A DNA stretch of 21,081 nt. It comes from an uncultured Pseudomonadales bacterium. GTDB lineage: Bacteria > Pseudomonadota > Gammaproteobacteria > Pseudomonadales > Porticoccaceae. Both the position numbers and the translations under genes were made by a program. Positions 1-6,138 of the stretch are shown here, piece by piece. The notes below the pieces were generated by a model. It searched no databases and was not told the origin of the DNA. It saw only the letters and a list, made by a program, of their open reading frames with translations. The DNA lies in the NCBI GenBank assembly GCA_905478725.1, contig CAJQJT010000189.1, positions 1 to 21,081 of the forward strand, read 5' to 3'. Positions within the stretch are counted from its first letter, which is position 1. Each line of letters begins with the position of its first letter.

Positions 1-76
1 ACGCCCACATAAAAGGCGGAGCGTCAGCGACGTCCAGCGCAACGAAGTGGAGCGATTTTTGATGTGCTTGTTATCG
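1..76 (-). mobile_element. attC-like cassette recombination site (cut by window edge)
   Basis: Seen: directly downstream of the MAPEG gene (read on the minus strand) the sequence begins ATAACAAGCACATCAAAA and ends near base 1 with TTTTATGTGGGCGT. The outer arms pair as AACAAGCACATCAAAA against AACGCCCACATAAAA with few mismatches. The 'aa' of the terminal AAC falls at or before base 1, so a few bases are missing. Between the arms are CGCTCC/GCTCCG-type inner boxes. Imperfect outer AAC/GTT arms, inner boxes and a position just after a small gene are the attC pattern of integron cassettes. The inner box here (GTTATCG on the plus strand) does not fully match the RYYYAAC/GTTRRRY consensus, so the call rests on architecture. 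Confidence 0.6.
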
Positions 77-83
77 CTCGCTC

Positions 84-488
84 TCAATTAAAAATAATCC
101 ATATTGCTGGCACAATAAAAGAAGCATAGGTCATAAACATTGCAATACCACGAGTGGCTGGATTGTTCATGTAAAGCATACCCAATGCATGAAGGAAACG
201 TCCAAAAACAAGTAAACCACCAACTGACCATAGAAGATTTCTACTCGCCCCTGAGGACTCCATTAATGCTAGCATTATTAAGCACATTGGCACGTACTCA
301 ATAAAATTTCCCAAAGCACGGATTCTTCGACGTAACTTTTCGTCACCGCCATCACCAAATACTACAGCGGTTAAGTCATTGGCTGCCTTACCCAATGCAG
401 CTCTTCGTATCGAAATTTGCAAAGTGAGAGGGAACATTAAAATTGCTAGTATTGAAGCAATAATTGATGTAACTTCAAAATTTATCAT
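84..488 (-). CDS. MAPEG family integral membrane protein
   Basis: 134 residues, ATG start, with a GGAG about 11 nt upstream. The protein is mostly hydrophobic with about four membrane segments (roughly residues 5-25, 60-78, 84-105 and 113-132). A central RRRIRALGNFIEYVPMCLI (about 52-70) matches the MAPEG signature (R-x-x-x-NxxEyxP), typical of the bacterial YecN-like branch. MAPEG proteins include glutathione transferases and related enzymes; the substrate of bacterial members is mostly unknown, so no reaction is assigned. The gene is short, compact and followed 7 nt later by an attC-like site. With the attC-like site at 524-595 upstream, it forms a complete-looking gene cassette. It is more AT-rich than the conserved genes from base 2081 onward, as expected for acquired DNA. 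Confidence 0.8.
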   Translation of the reverse strand: MINFEVTSIIASILAILMFPLTLQISIRRAALGKAANDLTAVVFGDGGDEKLRRRIRALGNFIEYVPMCLIMLALMESSGASRNLLWSVGGLLVFGRFLHALGMLYMNNPATRGIAMFMTYASFIVPAIWIIFN

Positions 489-523
489 TCTTAAATTATC
501 TCCAGTTATTCATTCTTGGAAAG

Positions 524-595
524 CTATAACGCCTGCAACACCGGGCAAATTGTAGCGTAGCGGAAATTTGTTCCGTGTGTTTGCGCTTGTTAGGC
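524..595 (-). mobile_element. attC-like cassette recombination site, 72 bp
   Basis: Seen on the minus strand: the site starts with GCCTAAC (a full RYYYAAC match) and ends with GTTATAG. Arms pair as CTAACAAGCGCAAACAC against CTATAACGCCTGCAACAC, then CGGAACAAATT against CGGGCAAATT. The apex is a GCTACG-rich loop. The TAA stop of the upstream DUF2938 gene lies inside the GCCTAAC box, which is common in gene cassettes. Size (72 bp), the terminal box and interrupted imperfect symmetry fit an attC site. The distal box has T where the consensus has a purine. This is the best of the candidate sites in the window. Confidence 0.72.
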
Positions 596-1096
596 ATTGA
601 ACAACTTTGCTGCACTAACAAGTTGGAAGCTCACGTACAAACCAACGCCAAATGATAGATGTGCAACACAACTGCGGAACCGAGCCACCCATGGGCTTGG
701 AGCCTTTGAGGCCAAAAAACCAAAACCAAAGCATGGTTGCATAATAAAAAAAGGAACTACCACTGTTAAAAGACCAAACCCAACAACGGCAATAAACGAT
801 GTGCCGACAGGTAGAACTGCGTTTAATGCAATATACAAACCTGCGAACAAAACGCCTACAAGATAGTGGCTAAACCAGCCAACATGACATTCAAGATGCT
901 GTTCTTTTGATTGAGTAATGTTCATATGTACCACTTGACCATTTTTCATGTGCAGAAACCAGCGCCCAACTAGACAATAGTTCAAAGGCGGAACCGCCCA
1001 AACCCTTTTCTGAATAATCGCCCACACATCCATTACCAATGTTGCTATACAGCCACATACGGCAGAGTAAATAATTAAATCTATTCCACTTTCCAA
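590..1096 (-). CDS. DUF2938 family membrane protein
   Basis: 168 residues with a TTG start, chosen because AGGAG lies 7 nt upstream and no ATG fits better. Four membrane segments can be seen (about residues 7-27, 76-96, 98-118 and 143-163). Family-like patches are GCIATLVMDVWAI near the start, LNYCLVGRWFLHM (about 38-50), VGWFSHYLVGVLFA (about 72-85), and MQPCFGFG with ARFRSCVAHLSFGVGLY near the end. These resemble DUF2938, a family of about 160-residue inner-membrane proteins with no established function. The TAA stop sits inside the attC-like box at 589-595, and a perfect GTTAGGC core site lies on the minus strand at 1113-1119, 16 nt before the start. The gene is therefore bounded like an integron cassette. 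Confidence 0.8.
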   Translation of the reverse strand: MESGIDLIIYSAVCGCIATLVMDVWAIIQKRVWAVPPLNYCLVGRWFLHMKNGQVVHMNITQSKEQHLECHVGWFSHYLVGVLFAGLYIALNAVLPVGTSFIAVVGFGLLTVVVPFFIMQPCFGFGFLASKAPSPWVARFRSCVAHLSFGVGLYVSFQLVSAAKLFNA

Positions 1097-1112
1097 AGGT
1101 ATACTCCTATTT

Positions 1113-1310
1113 GCCTAACAGTTTATTCAAGAGCCCACGGCCTTCTATCACTTTGGCACTCTATTTGGGATTCAGGTAATGCGACCATAAGTACTAATTT
1201 CCTATAATTCAGAGGTTTAAGAGTAATTAGACAGATGTAAGGTTTGCAAAAAAGAGCCATTCCGCTGCCTGTATGTTCATTCCCTTGACTAAGATCATTT
1301 ATTGTTAGGC
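1113..1310 (-). repeat. Pair of inverted GTTAGGC core sites 198 bp apart
   Basis: The plus strand reads GCCTAACA at 1113-1120 and TGTTAGGC at 1303-1310, a perfect 8-bp inverted pair. The flanking bases continue with weak similarity (GTTTATTCAAGAG against ATAAATGATCTT). Both ends match the integron core-site consensus in the orientation expected of an attC lying downstream of the 1472-1873 gene. At 198 bp it is longer than usual attC sites and the inner boxes are not evident. It may be a long or decayed attC, two sites fused by deletion, or chance. It covers about half of the gene-free stretch 1097-1471; no ORF is supported there. Confidence 0.4.
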
Positions 1311-1403
1311 CTTAAAATCAATACGTTAGCGCTTTATTATCCAAGATAAAGGGGCAGGGGCCCCATTATTTGGGTTGAGTTTGACAGTCTAGCAAAACCC
1401 AAT

Positions 1404-1431
1404 TTCGATAATTAGGGTTCGATAATTAGGG
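1404..1431. repeat. 14-bp tandem duplication
   Basis: TTCGATAATTAGGG occurs twice with no gap, at 1404-1417 and 1418-1431. The second copy runs into the hairpin at 1430-1462. No coding function is visible; it lies downstream of the 1472-1873 gene. Confidence 0.85.
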
Positions 1432-1462
1432 TCAGAATCGAATATTCATTACGATGCTGACC
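1430..1462. repeat. REP-like hairpin
   Basis: The plus strand has GGTCAG-A-ATCG, an 11-nt AT-rich loop, then CGAT-G-CTGACC. This gives a 6-bp and a 4-bp stem separated by one mismatch. It begins 10 nt beyond the stop of the 1472-1873 gene. The words GGGTCAGAATCGAATATTC and GGAGGTGGTCAGCATCG resemble, from memory, REP-type sequences found beside REP-associated tyrosine transposases in gammaproteobacteria; no such transposase gene is in the window. It could also act as an mRNA 3' end stabiliser. There is no T-run, so a Rho-independent terminator is unlikely. The rest of 1311-1403 holds only a GGGGCAGGGGCCCC run. Confidence 0.5.
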
Positions 1463-1471
1463 ACCTCCTAC

Positions 1472-1873
1472 TTAAGTCAGTTTTTGTTTCAAATGAATAC
1501 CTTCTTTCAGTAAACATGCCACTGAAGAGAGTCTAGCCTCAAGAGAACGAATACTATCTTCGAGGCTTCGCGCGCTTTCAATTATCCTAGGGGATTGTTG
1601 ATTGGAGGCTTGGTAATAAGATGTATGTTCTCTTGCTGATTCATATAGGTTCCTAGACATTTTTTCTGATATTTTTATCGCATCTATCAATCCTGCAATT
1701 TCTTCGGAGGTAGGAACATATACCCGAGTCGACGCCTCTTCTAAATCACGTTTCAACTTCAGAATTTCAAGATCAGTCTTCCGCACCGCTCTTATATTGA
1801 GAGAAATCGTAACCAAAGCTACCACTAGGGAAACCCCGGAAACTAAGAAAGCTAATGCACTAGTAATTTCCAT
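1472..1873 (-). CDS. Small membrane-anchored coiled-coil protein, function unknown
   Basis: 133 residues, ATG start, only a weak ribosome binding site. I do not recognise the family. Residues about 4-26 form one hydrophobic helix (ALAFLVSGVSLVVALVTISL). The remainder is charged and helical, with heptad-like leucine/isoleucine spacing (residues about 34-50, and 98-131 with SLEDSIRSLEARLSSVACLL), so a membrane-anchored coiled coil is likely. There is no long second hydrophobic segment. The gene points the same way as the two cassette-like genes to its left, has low GC, and is flanked by the 20-bp direct repeat and by the GCCTAAC/GTTAGGC pair. It may be a third cassette with decayed borders. Codon use and the coherent helix-plus-coil pattern support it being real. 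Confidence 0.6.
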   Translation of the reverse strand: MEITSALAFLVSGVSLVVALVTISLNIRAVRKTDLEILKLKRDLEEASTRVYVPTSEEIAGLIDAIKISEKMSRNLYESAREHTSYYQASNQQSPRIIESARSLEDSIRSLEARLSSVACLLKEGIHLKQKLT

Positions 1874-1962
1874 TGAACAGGCCTAGTTGAAGGCTAGATA
1901 CAATGATTGGATTTGAAAGAGTGCTGCCCTGTATGTTCATCTCCATTCCTTTGGCTATTCTT

Positions 1963-1982
1963 TGGGCACGGTCCTGTGCCCA
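1963..1982. repeat. Short perfect hairpin
   Basis: TGGGCAC, a 6-nt loop, then GTGCCCA (perfect 7-bp stem). It lies in the 207-bp gap between the unknown gene and the ridA-family gene. There is no T-tract on either strand. A second small inverted repeat, ATTAAC-GCTAG-GTTAAT, lies at 2042-2058. Function unknown. Confidence 0.5.
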
Positions 1983-2080
1983 GAAGTTTCATTAAACTAT
2001 AGGAGTGAATTTTTAAGCTATCAAGTTTTATGCGGAGATGGATTAACGCTAGGTTAATTCGAATGTTGAACTAACAGGGC

Positions 2081-2428
2081 TTAAATCTCAGCAGCTATCA
2101 CCGAGATCTCTACTAACAGACTATCACGGGCCATGCTGGCCTCAACACAGGCACGAGCCGGTGCAAAACCCTCCGGCACCCAACTGTCCCAAACCGCATT
2201 CATAGCGGCAAAATCTTGCATATCTTTTATAAAGATCGTCGCGGACAAAATATGCTTTCTATCACTCCCCGCTTGCTCCAAAAGCATATCCACCTTGGCT
2301 AACATACTTGCCGTTTGCTCTTCGATTCCCTGCTCAGCATCGGCGCAGACCTGACCACAGAGATAGATGGTGCCGTTGTGCTTTACGATTCTGCTCATGC
2401 GCTGTTTGGTTTCAATACGTTCAATCAA
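2081..2428 (-). CDS. RidA/YjgF/UK114 family protein
   Basis: About 115 residues if started at the TTG inside the end of ubiD; the two genes then overlap by 8 nt (2421-2428). That start gives an N-terminus of the form [15 protein letters not shown], typical of the family, with GGGGA 7 nt upstream in ubiD. An in-frame ATG at 2446 would add six residues. RidA proteins hydrolyse reactive enamine/imine intermediates such as 2-aminoacrylate. The key arginine of that activity is present in PARACVEA near the C-terminus. The YLCGQV and TIFIKDM patches also fit. This subgroup is not strict RidA, so the substrate is uncertain. It is the last gene of a trxA-rho-ubiD-linked minus-strand series and is probably translationally coupled to ubiD. 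Confidence 0.85.
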   Translation of the reverse strand: MIERIETKQRMSRIVKHNGTIYLCGQVCADAEQGIEEQTASMLAKVDMLLEQAGSDRKHILSATIFIKDMQDFAAMNAVWDSWVPEGFAPARACVEASMARDSLLVEISVIAAEI

Positions 2429-3911
2429 GGTTGATCCCCAACTCATCCCACATCTCATCAACTCGCTGCTTGACGGCTTCATCCATAACGATTGTCTCGC
2501 CCCATTCGCGGTCGGTTTCGCCGGGCATTTTATTGGTGGCGTCCATACCCATTTTTGAGCCTAATCCAGAGACTGGAGAGGCGAAGTCGAGGTAGTCGAT
2601 GGGGGTATTCTCTACCATCATGGTGTCGCGGACTGGGTCCATTCTGGTGGTCATGGCCCAGACTACGTCTTCCCAGTTGCGTACGTCTATATCGTCGTCG
2701 GTGACGATAACGAACTTGGTGTACATGAACTGACGCAGGAATGACCAGACGCCCATCATCACGCGTTTGGCGTGGCCTGGGTACTGCTTCTTCATGCTGA
2801 CGATGGCCATGCGATAGGAGCAGCCTTCTGGGGGCAGATAGAAGTCGACGATCTCTGGAAATTGCTTTTGCAGTATGGGGACGAACACTTCATTGAGTGC
2901 GACACCTAGTACTGCCGGTTCATCCGGTGGGCGGCCAGTGTAGGTGCTGTGATAGATCGGGTCTTTACGATGGGTAATACGGTCGATGGTGAAGACCGGG
3001 AAGCTTTCCACTTCGTTGTAGTATCCGGTGTGATCGCCAAAGGGACCTTCTTCCGCTTCTTCCCCTGGGTGTAAAAAGCCTTCGAGGATAAATTCTGCGG
3101 TGGCCGGTACTTGCAGGTCGTTGCCTAAGCATTTGGCGACCTGGGTTTTCTCGCCGCGGAGCAAGCCGGCGAAGGCGTATTCTGAGAGTGTGTCGGGTAC
3201 TGGTGTGACGGCGCCCAATGTGGTGGCGGGGTCTGCACCCAGTGCGATGGCAACTGGGTAGGGTTTTCCGGGAAAGCGTTTTTGAAATTCACGGTAGTCG
3301 AGGGCGCCGCCACGGTGGGCGAGCCAGCGCATGATTAATTTATTTTTGCCGATCTTCTGCATGCGGTAGATGCCGAGATTCTGACGTTCTTTTTCTGGGC
3401 CGCGTGTCACAGCTAATGCCCAGGTGACTAAGGGAGCTTTGTCGCCGGGCCAGCAGGTTTGGATGGGGAGTTTGTCGAGGTCGACGTCGTCGCCTTCAAT
3501 GACGATTTCCTGGCAGGGCGGGTTTTTGATCTGCTTAACAGGCATGTTTAATACCTGTTTAAAGTCGTGACGCTTTTCCCAGAGATCCCGCAGTCCTTTG
3601 GGGGGTTCGGGTTCTTTGAGGAAGGCCAGCAGGGTTCCCACATCGCGCAGGGCGCTGACATTTTCTTGACCCATACCCATGGCAACTCGGTCTGGTGTAC
3701 CAAACAGGTTGCACAGAACTGGTGTGTCGTAGCCTTTGGGATTTTCGAACAGTAGAGCGGGACCTTTGGCGCGCAGAGTGCGGTCGCTAATCTCGGTCAT
3801 TTCTAGATTGGGGTCGACCTCTCGTTTGATGCGCACTAGCTCTCCTCGCTGTTCGAGGAAAGCCATAAATTCACGCAGGTCGGAATATTTCAACGGACTT
3901 TTAAATGTCAT
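2421..3911 (-). CDS. ubiD: 4-hydroxy-3-polyprenylbenzoate decarboxylase
   Basis: 496 residues, against 497 in E. coli UbiD, and similar along its length ([16 protein letters not shown] at about 47-61, [16 protein letters not shown] at 66-81). UbiD removes the carboxyl group from the polyprenylated ring in ubiquinone synthesis. It uses prenylated FMN made by UbiX plus a divalent metal. The cofactor/active-site region is visible: NLGIYRMQ (about 178-185), the [11 protein letters not shown] loop (224-234), and [13 protein letters not shown] (287-299), which holds the conserved acidic residue. The ATG start fits the family N-terminus ([18 protein letters not shown]); the ribosome binding site is weak. 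It lies 63 nt after rho, an arrangement also known in Pseudomonas. No terminator is evident between them, so co-transcription is plausible. Confidence 0.96.
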   Translation of the reverse strand: MTFKSPLKYSDLREFMAFLEQRGELVRIKREVDPNLEMTEISDRTLRAKGPALLFENPKGYDTPVLCNLFGTPDRVAMGMGQENVSALRDVGTLLAFLKEPEPPKGLRDLWEKRHDFKQVLNMPVKQIKNPPCQEIVIEGDDVDLDKLPIQTCWPGDKAPLVTWALAVTRGPEKERQNLGIYRMQKIGKNKLIMRWLAHRGGALDYREFQKRFPGKPYPVAIALGADPATTLGAVTPVPDTLSEYAFAGLLRGEKTQVAKCLGNDLQVPATAEFILEGFLHPGEEAEEGPFGDHTGYYNEVESFPVFTIDRITHRKDPIYHSTYTGRPPDEPAVLGVALNEVFVPILQKQFPEIVDFYLPPEGCSYRMAIVSMKKQYPGHAKRVMMGVWSFLRQFMYTKFVIVTDDDIDVRNWEDVVWAMTTRMDPVRDTMMVENTPIDYLDFASPVSGLGSKMGMDATNKMPGETDREWGETIVMDEAVKQRVDEMWDELGINLD

Positions 3912-3974
3912 GGTGCTTGGGCCTAGGTCAATGCAACAGGCTTATGATACGCGTGCTGCACTTGTTTTGGCGCA

Positions 3975-5234
3975 CTATTTACGCCGCATTGCACCAAAGA
4001 ATTCGGCGTTGTTTTTAAAGCCTTTGAGCTTATCGGTCATAAACTCGATGGCGGCAACGTCTTCCATGTCGTGGAGTAGCTTGCGCAGGATCCATACGCG
4101 TTGCAGCTCTTCTTCGTCCATCAACAGGTCTTCGCGGCGGGTGCCGGAGCGACGGATATTGATCGAGGGGTAGACGCGCTTTTCAGCAATCTTGCGATCG
4201 AGAATCAGCTCCATGTTACCGGTGCCTTTAAATTCTTCGTAGATCACTTCGTCCATTTTCGAGCCGGTATCAACCAGTGCGGTGGCAATAATGCTGAGGC
4301 TGCCGCCGTGTTCGATATTTCGTGCGGCACCGAAGAAGCGTTTGGGCTTTTCGAGGGCGTGGGCATCGACACCACCGGTGAGTACTTTACCAGAGGAGGG
4401 GATTACAGTGTTGTAGGCACGGGCTAAACGGGTGATCGAATCGAGTAGAATCACTACGTCTTTTTTGTGCTCTACCAAACGCTTGGCGCGTTCGATTACC
4501 ATTTCGGCAACCTGCACGTGGCGTGTGGGTGGCTCATCAAAAGTTGATGCGATGACTTCGCCGCGCACAGTGCGCTGCATTTCTGTCACTTCTTCCGGAC
4601 GCTCATCAATCAGCAATACAATAATGATACATTCGGGATTGTTGCGAATAATCGACTGAGCGATATTCTGCATCATGATGGTTTTACCGGCTTTCGGCGG
4701 TGCCACGATCAAGCCACGCTGTCCTTTACCAATCGGAGAGACCAAATCAATAATCCGGCCGGTCAAATCTTCCGAAGAACCATTACCTGCTTCTAATGTT
4801 AGGCGCTGATCTGGGAACAGTGGGGTGAGGTTTTCAAAAAGAATTTTGTTGCGGGCATTTTCTGGGGCATCGAGGTTGATTTCATCAACTTTGAGCATAG
4901 CGAAGTAGCGTTCACCGTCTTTCGGTGGGCGTATCTTGCCGGAGATGCCGTCTCCAGTGCGCAGGTTAAAGCGTCTTATCTGGCTGGGTGATACATAAAT
5001 GTCGTCGGGGCCGGCGAGGTATGAGGCACCTGCTGAGCGCAGGAAGCCAAAGCCGTCTGGGAGTATTTCTAATACGCCGTCGCCGTAAATATCATCGCCG
5101 CCTTTGGCGTGTTTCTTGAGTAGGGCAAAGATGATGTCTTGTTTTCTTGATCGAGCTAAGTTGTCGAGGCCGGCAGCGGCTGTCATCTTCAATAGTTCGT
5201 CAATAGGTTTTTGTTTTAGTTCTGATAGATTCAT
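3975..5234 (-). CDS. rho: Transcription termination factor Rho
   Basis: 419 residues, the same length as E. coli Rho. Domains in order: N-terminal helix bundle; a cold-shock-like RNA-binding domain with RNP1 GFGFLR (61-66); the hexameric ATPase core with P-loop APPKAGKT (178-185), Walker B VVILLD (260-265) and Q-loop [10 protein letters not shown] (280-289); then [11 protein letters not shown] (361-371), the R-loop region. The C-terminus ends GAMRRK, as usual. Rho binds C-rich unstructured RNA, translocates with ATP, and releases RNA polymerase. No purine-rich Shine-Dalgarno sequence precedes the ATG; the leader is C-rich instead (see 5235-5280). A candidate promoter and long leader separate it from trxA, so it is probably transcribed on its own, with possible readthrough into ubiD. 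Confidence 0.98.
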   Translation of the reverse strand: MNLSELKQKPIDELLKMTAAAGLDNLARSRKQDIIFALLKKHAKGGDDIYGDGVLEILPDGFGFLRSAGASYLAGPDDIYVSPSQIRRFNLRTGDGISGKIRPPKDGERYFAMLKVDEINLDAPENARNKILFENLTPLFPDQRLTLEAGNGSSEDLTGRIIDLVSPIGKGQRGLIVAPPKAGKTIMMQNIAQSIIRNNPECIIIVLLIDERPEEVTEMQRTVRGEVIASTFDEPPTRHVQVAEMVIERAKRLVEHKKDVVILLDSITRLARAYNTVIPSSGKVLTGGVDAHALEKPKRFFGAARNIEHGGSLSIIATALVDTGSKMDEVIYEEFKGTGNMELILDRKIAEKRVYPSINIRRSGTRREDLLMDEEELQRVWILRKLLHDMEDVAAIEFMTDKLKGFKNNAEFFGAMRRK

Positions 5235-5280
5235 AGGAGGGGTATTTTAGGGTTGCTATAGGGTTTGAGAGAGGGATTGG
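5235..5280 (-). promoter_or_regulatory. C-rich rho leader, putative rut site
   Basis: On the minus strand the 46 nt directly before the rho ATG contain 21 C and only one G (for example CCAATCCCTCTCTCAAACCC). C-rich, G-poor, unstructured RNA is what Rho loads on. In E. coli, rho is known to be autoregulated by Rho-dependent attenuation in its leader. The stretch also takes the place of a Shine-Dalgarno sequence, so Rho binding could also block ribosome entry. The composition is seen directly; the autoregulatory role is inferred. Confidence 0.6.
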
Positions 5281-5462
5281 CTTTACAGCCGTTTTGTAAC
5301 TTTAAAGATAATTTAGGGTCACTTTAAATTTTGGGTTTGGCTCGCCGGTTGCGATACGCTATGTCTTTGCTTTAAGTAGGACTATAGCTGGGCTTATTAA
5401 GTAGCACCGAAAGTCGTTAGTAGGGGAGCCTGCGTGGAGTAAACTTTGCTTGATTAAGTCGA

Positions 5463-5490
5463 AGTATAGCGCGCATTGTTCAAAGCGCAA
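5463..5490 (-). promoter_or_regulatory. Candidate sigma-70 promoter for rho
   Basis: Minus strand: TTGCGC (5485-5490), 16-nt spacer, TATACT (5463-5468). The -10 is good and the -35 is weak. It sits just beyond the terminator of trxA and would give a leader of about 220 nt ahead of rho. The rest of 5281-5462 holds AT-rich leader with no ORF I would support. Confidence 0.45.
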
Positions 5491-5492
5491 GG

Positions 5493-5524
5493 AAATTTTG
5501 CGGCCCCAGAAACAGGGCCGCAAA
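5493..5524 (-). terminator. Hairpin terminator after trxA
   Basis: TTTGCGGCCC at 5497-5506 and GGGCCGCAAA at 5515-5524 form a perfect 10-bp GC-rich stem with an 8-nt loop. It starts 4 nt after the trxA stop. On the minus strand the stem is followed by a short ATTT tract, so termination may be partial. A pair of runs of three A and T at the stem base would also support weak termination from the opposite strand, where no gene ends. Confidence 0.75.
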
Positions 5525-5528
5525 GGAA

Positions 5529-5855
5529 TTACAAAATGCTGTCGACAAATTCGACTAGCTGGGCTTTGGATAGAGCACCAACTTTAGTCGCTTCTACAGT
5601 GCCATTTTTAAACACTAATAATGTTGGAATGCCGCGAACATTAAATTTAGCCGCTGTTTCCGGGCTGCTGTCTACATCGACTTTGCAGATTTTTACGCGT
5701 CCTGCATATTCGGTAGAAAGTTCGTCGAGCAGCGGGGCAATCATTTTACAGGGACCACACCAGGCCGCCCAAAAGTCAACCAGTGCTGGAATGTCTGACT
5801 GTAATACATCGCTTTCAAAGCTAGAATCTGTCGTGTGAACGATAGCGTCGCTCAT
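5529..5855 (-). CDS. trxA: Thioredoxin 1
   Basis: 108 residues from the ATG at 5855, which has GGAG 7-8 nt upstream. A possible upstream in-frame start at 5870 would add MWRHT and is not preferred. It has the redox motif WCGPC (32-36) in [14 protein letters not shown], the cis-proline loop RGIPTLLVF, and the conserved [13 protein letters not shown]. It is a cytoplasmic dithiol reductase serving ribonucleotide reductase, methionine sulfoxide reductases and other targets, and is recharged by thioredoxin reductase. It has its own likely promoter and a hairpin terminator, and lies upstream of rho as in many gammaproteobacteria. The divergent neighbour at 6139 encodes a disulfide oxidoreductase-type flavoprotein, but a functional link is speculative. 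Confidence 0.97.
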   Translation of the reverse strand: MSDAIVHTTDSSFESDVLQSDIPALVDFWAAWCGPCKMIAPLLDELSTEYAGRVKICKVDVDSSPETAAKFNVRGIPTLLVFKNGTVEATKVGALSKAQLVEFVDSIL

Positions 5856-5909
5856 AGTGTGTCTCCACAATTAATTAAGGTTATTTGCCGGAAGCAGGAA
5901 TCGGGGCTC

Positions 5910-5939
5910 ATGTTACCATCCACTGCAGGTGAGTCTCAA
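5910..5939 (-). promoter_or_regulatory. Candidate sigma-70 promoter for trxA
   Basis: Minus strand: TTGAGA (5934-5939), 18-nt spacer, TAACAT (5910-5915), giving a leader of about 50 nt. The -35 matches at five of six bases and the -10 at four of six. It lies in the 283-bp divergent region 5856-6138; I see no equally good promoter there for the plus-strand gene. Confidence 0.5.
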
Positions 5940-6138
5940 TGCAAAAGAGGGTAACCGTGCGGATCTTTTTACGATAGTGGTTTTGGCATATTGCGACAGC
6001 AGTTTTGGCCTGAAAAGCTGGTTGAATAATCATTAAAAAAGTCTGCTTGTCTGAGATCAAGTTTGTTGAATTAAGCTTCTGACAGCTTTGGGTTTGCTTA
6101 AAGTCTGTGGTCATGAGCTTTATTGTGAGGTGTTGGTG

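Larger units (their letters stand above)
1264..1944. repeat. Direct repeat pair flanking the 1472-1873 gene
   Basis: GCTGCCTGTATGTTCATTCC at 1264-1283 and GCTGCCCTGTATGTTCATCT (starting at 1923) agree except for one inserted C and a C insertion near the end. Both copies are preceded by an AAGAG stretch. The copies are in the same orientation and lie on either side of the small gene at 1472-1873. This could mark the arms of two related decayed recombination sites or an insertion unit. The coordinates given span both copies; the repeat itself is only about 20 bp. Confidence 0.55.

Noticed and set aside
597..866. Plus-strand ORF opposite the DUF2938 gene
   Set aside because: It is the antisense shadow of a gene with clear family motifs and membrane segments, and its protein has no recognisable features.
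1113..1310. attI site of an integron
   Set aside because: No integrase gene is next to it, and a single core site pair without integrase-binding boxes cannot support attI.
1963..1982. Rho-independent terminator of the ridA-family gene
   Set aside because: The 7-bp hairpin has no T-run and lies about 100 nt past the stop.
3736..4173. Plus-strand ORF spanning the rho 3' end and ubiD start
   Set aside because: It is antisense to two strongly conserved genes, and its product is low-complexity Ser/Arg-rich.
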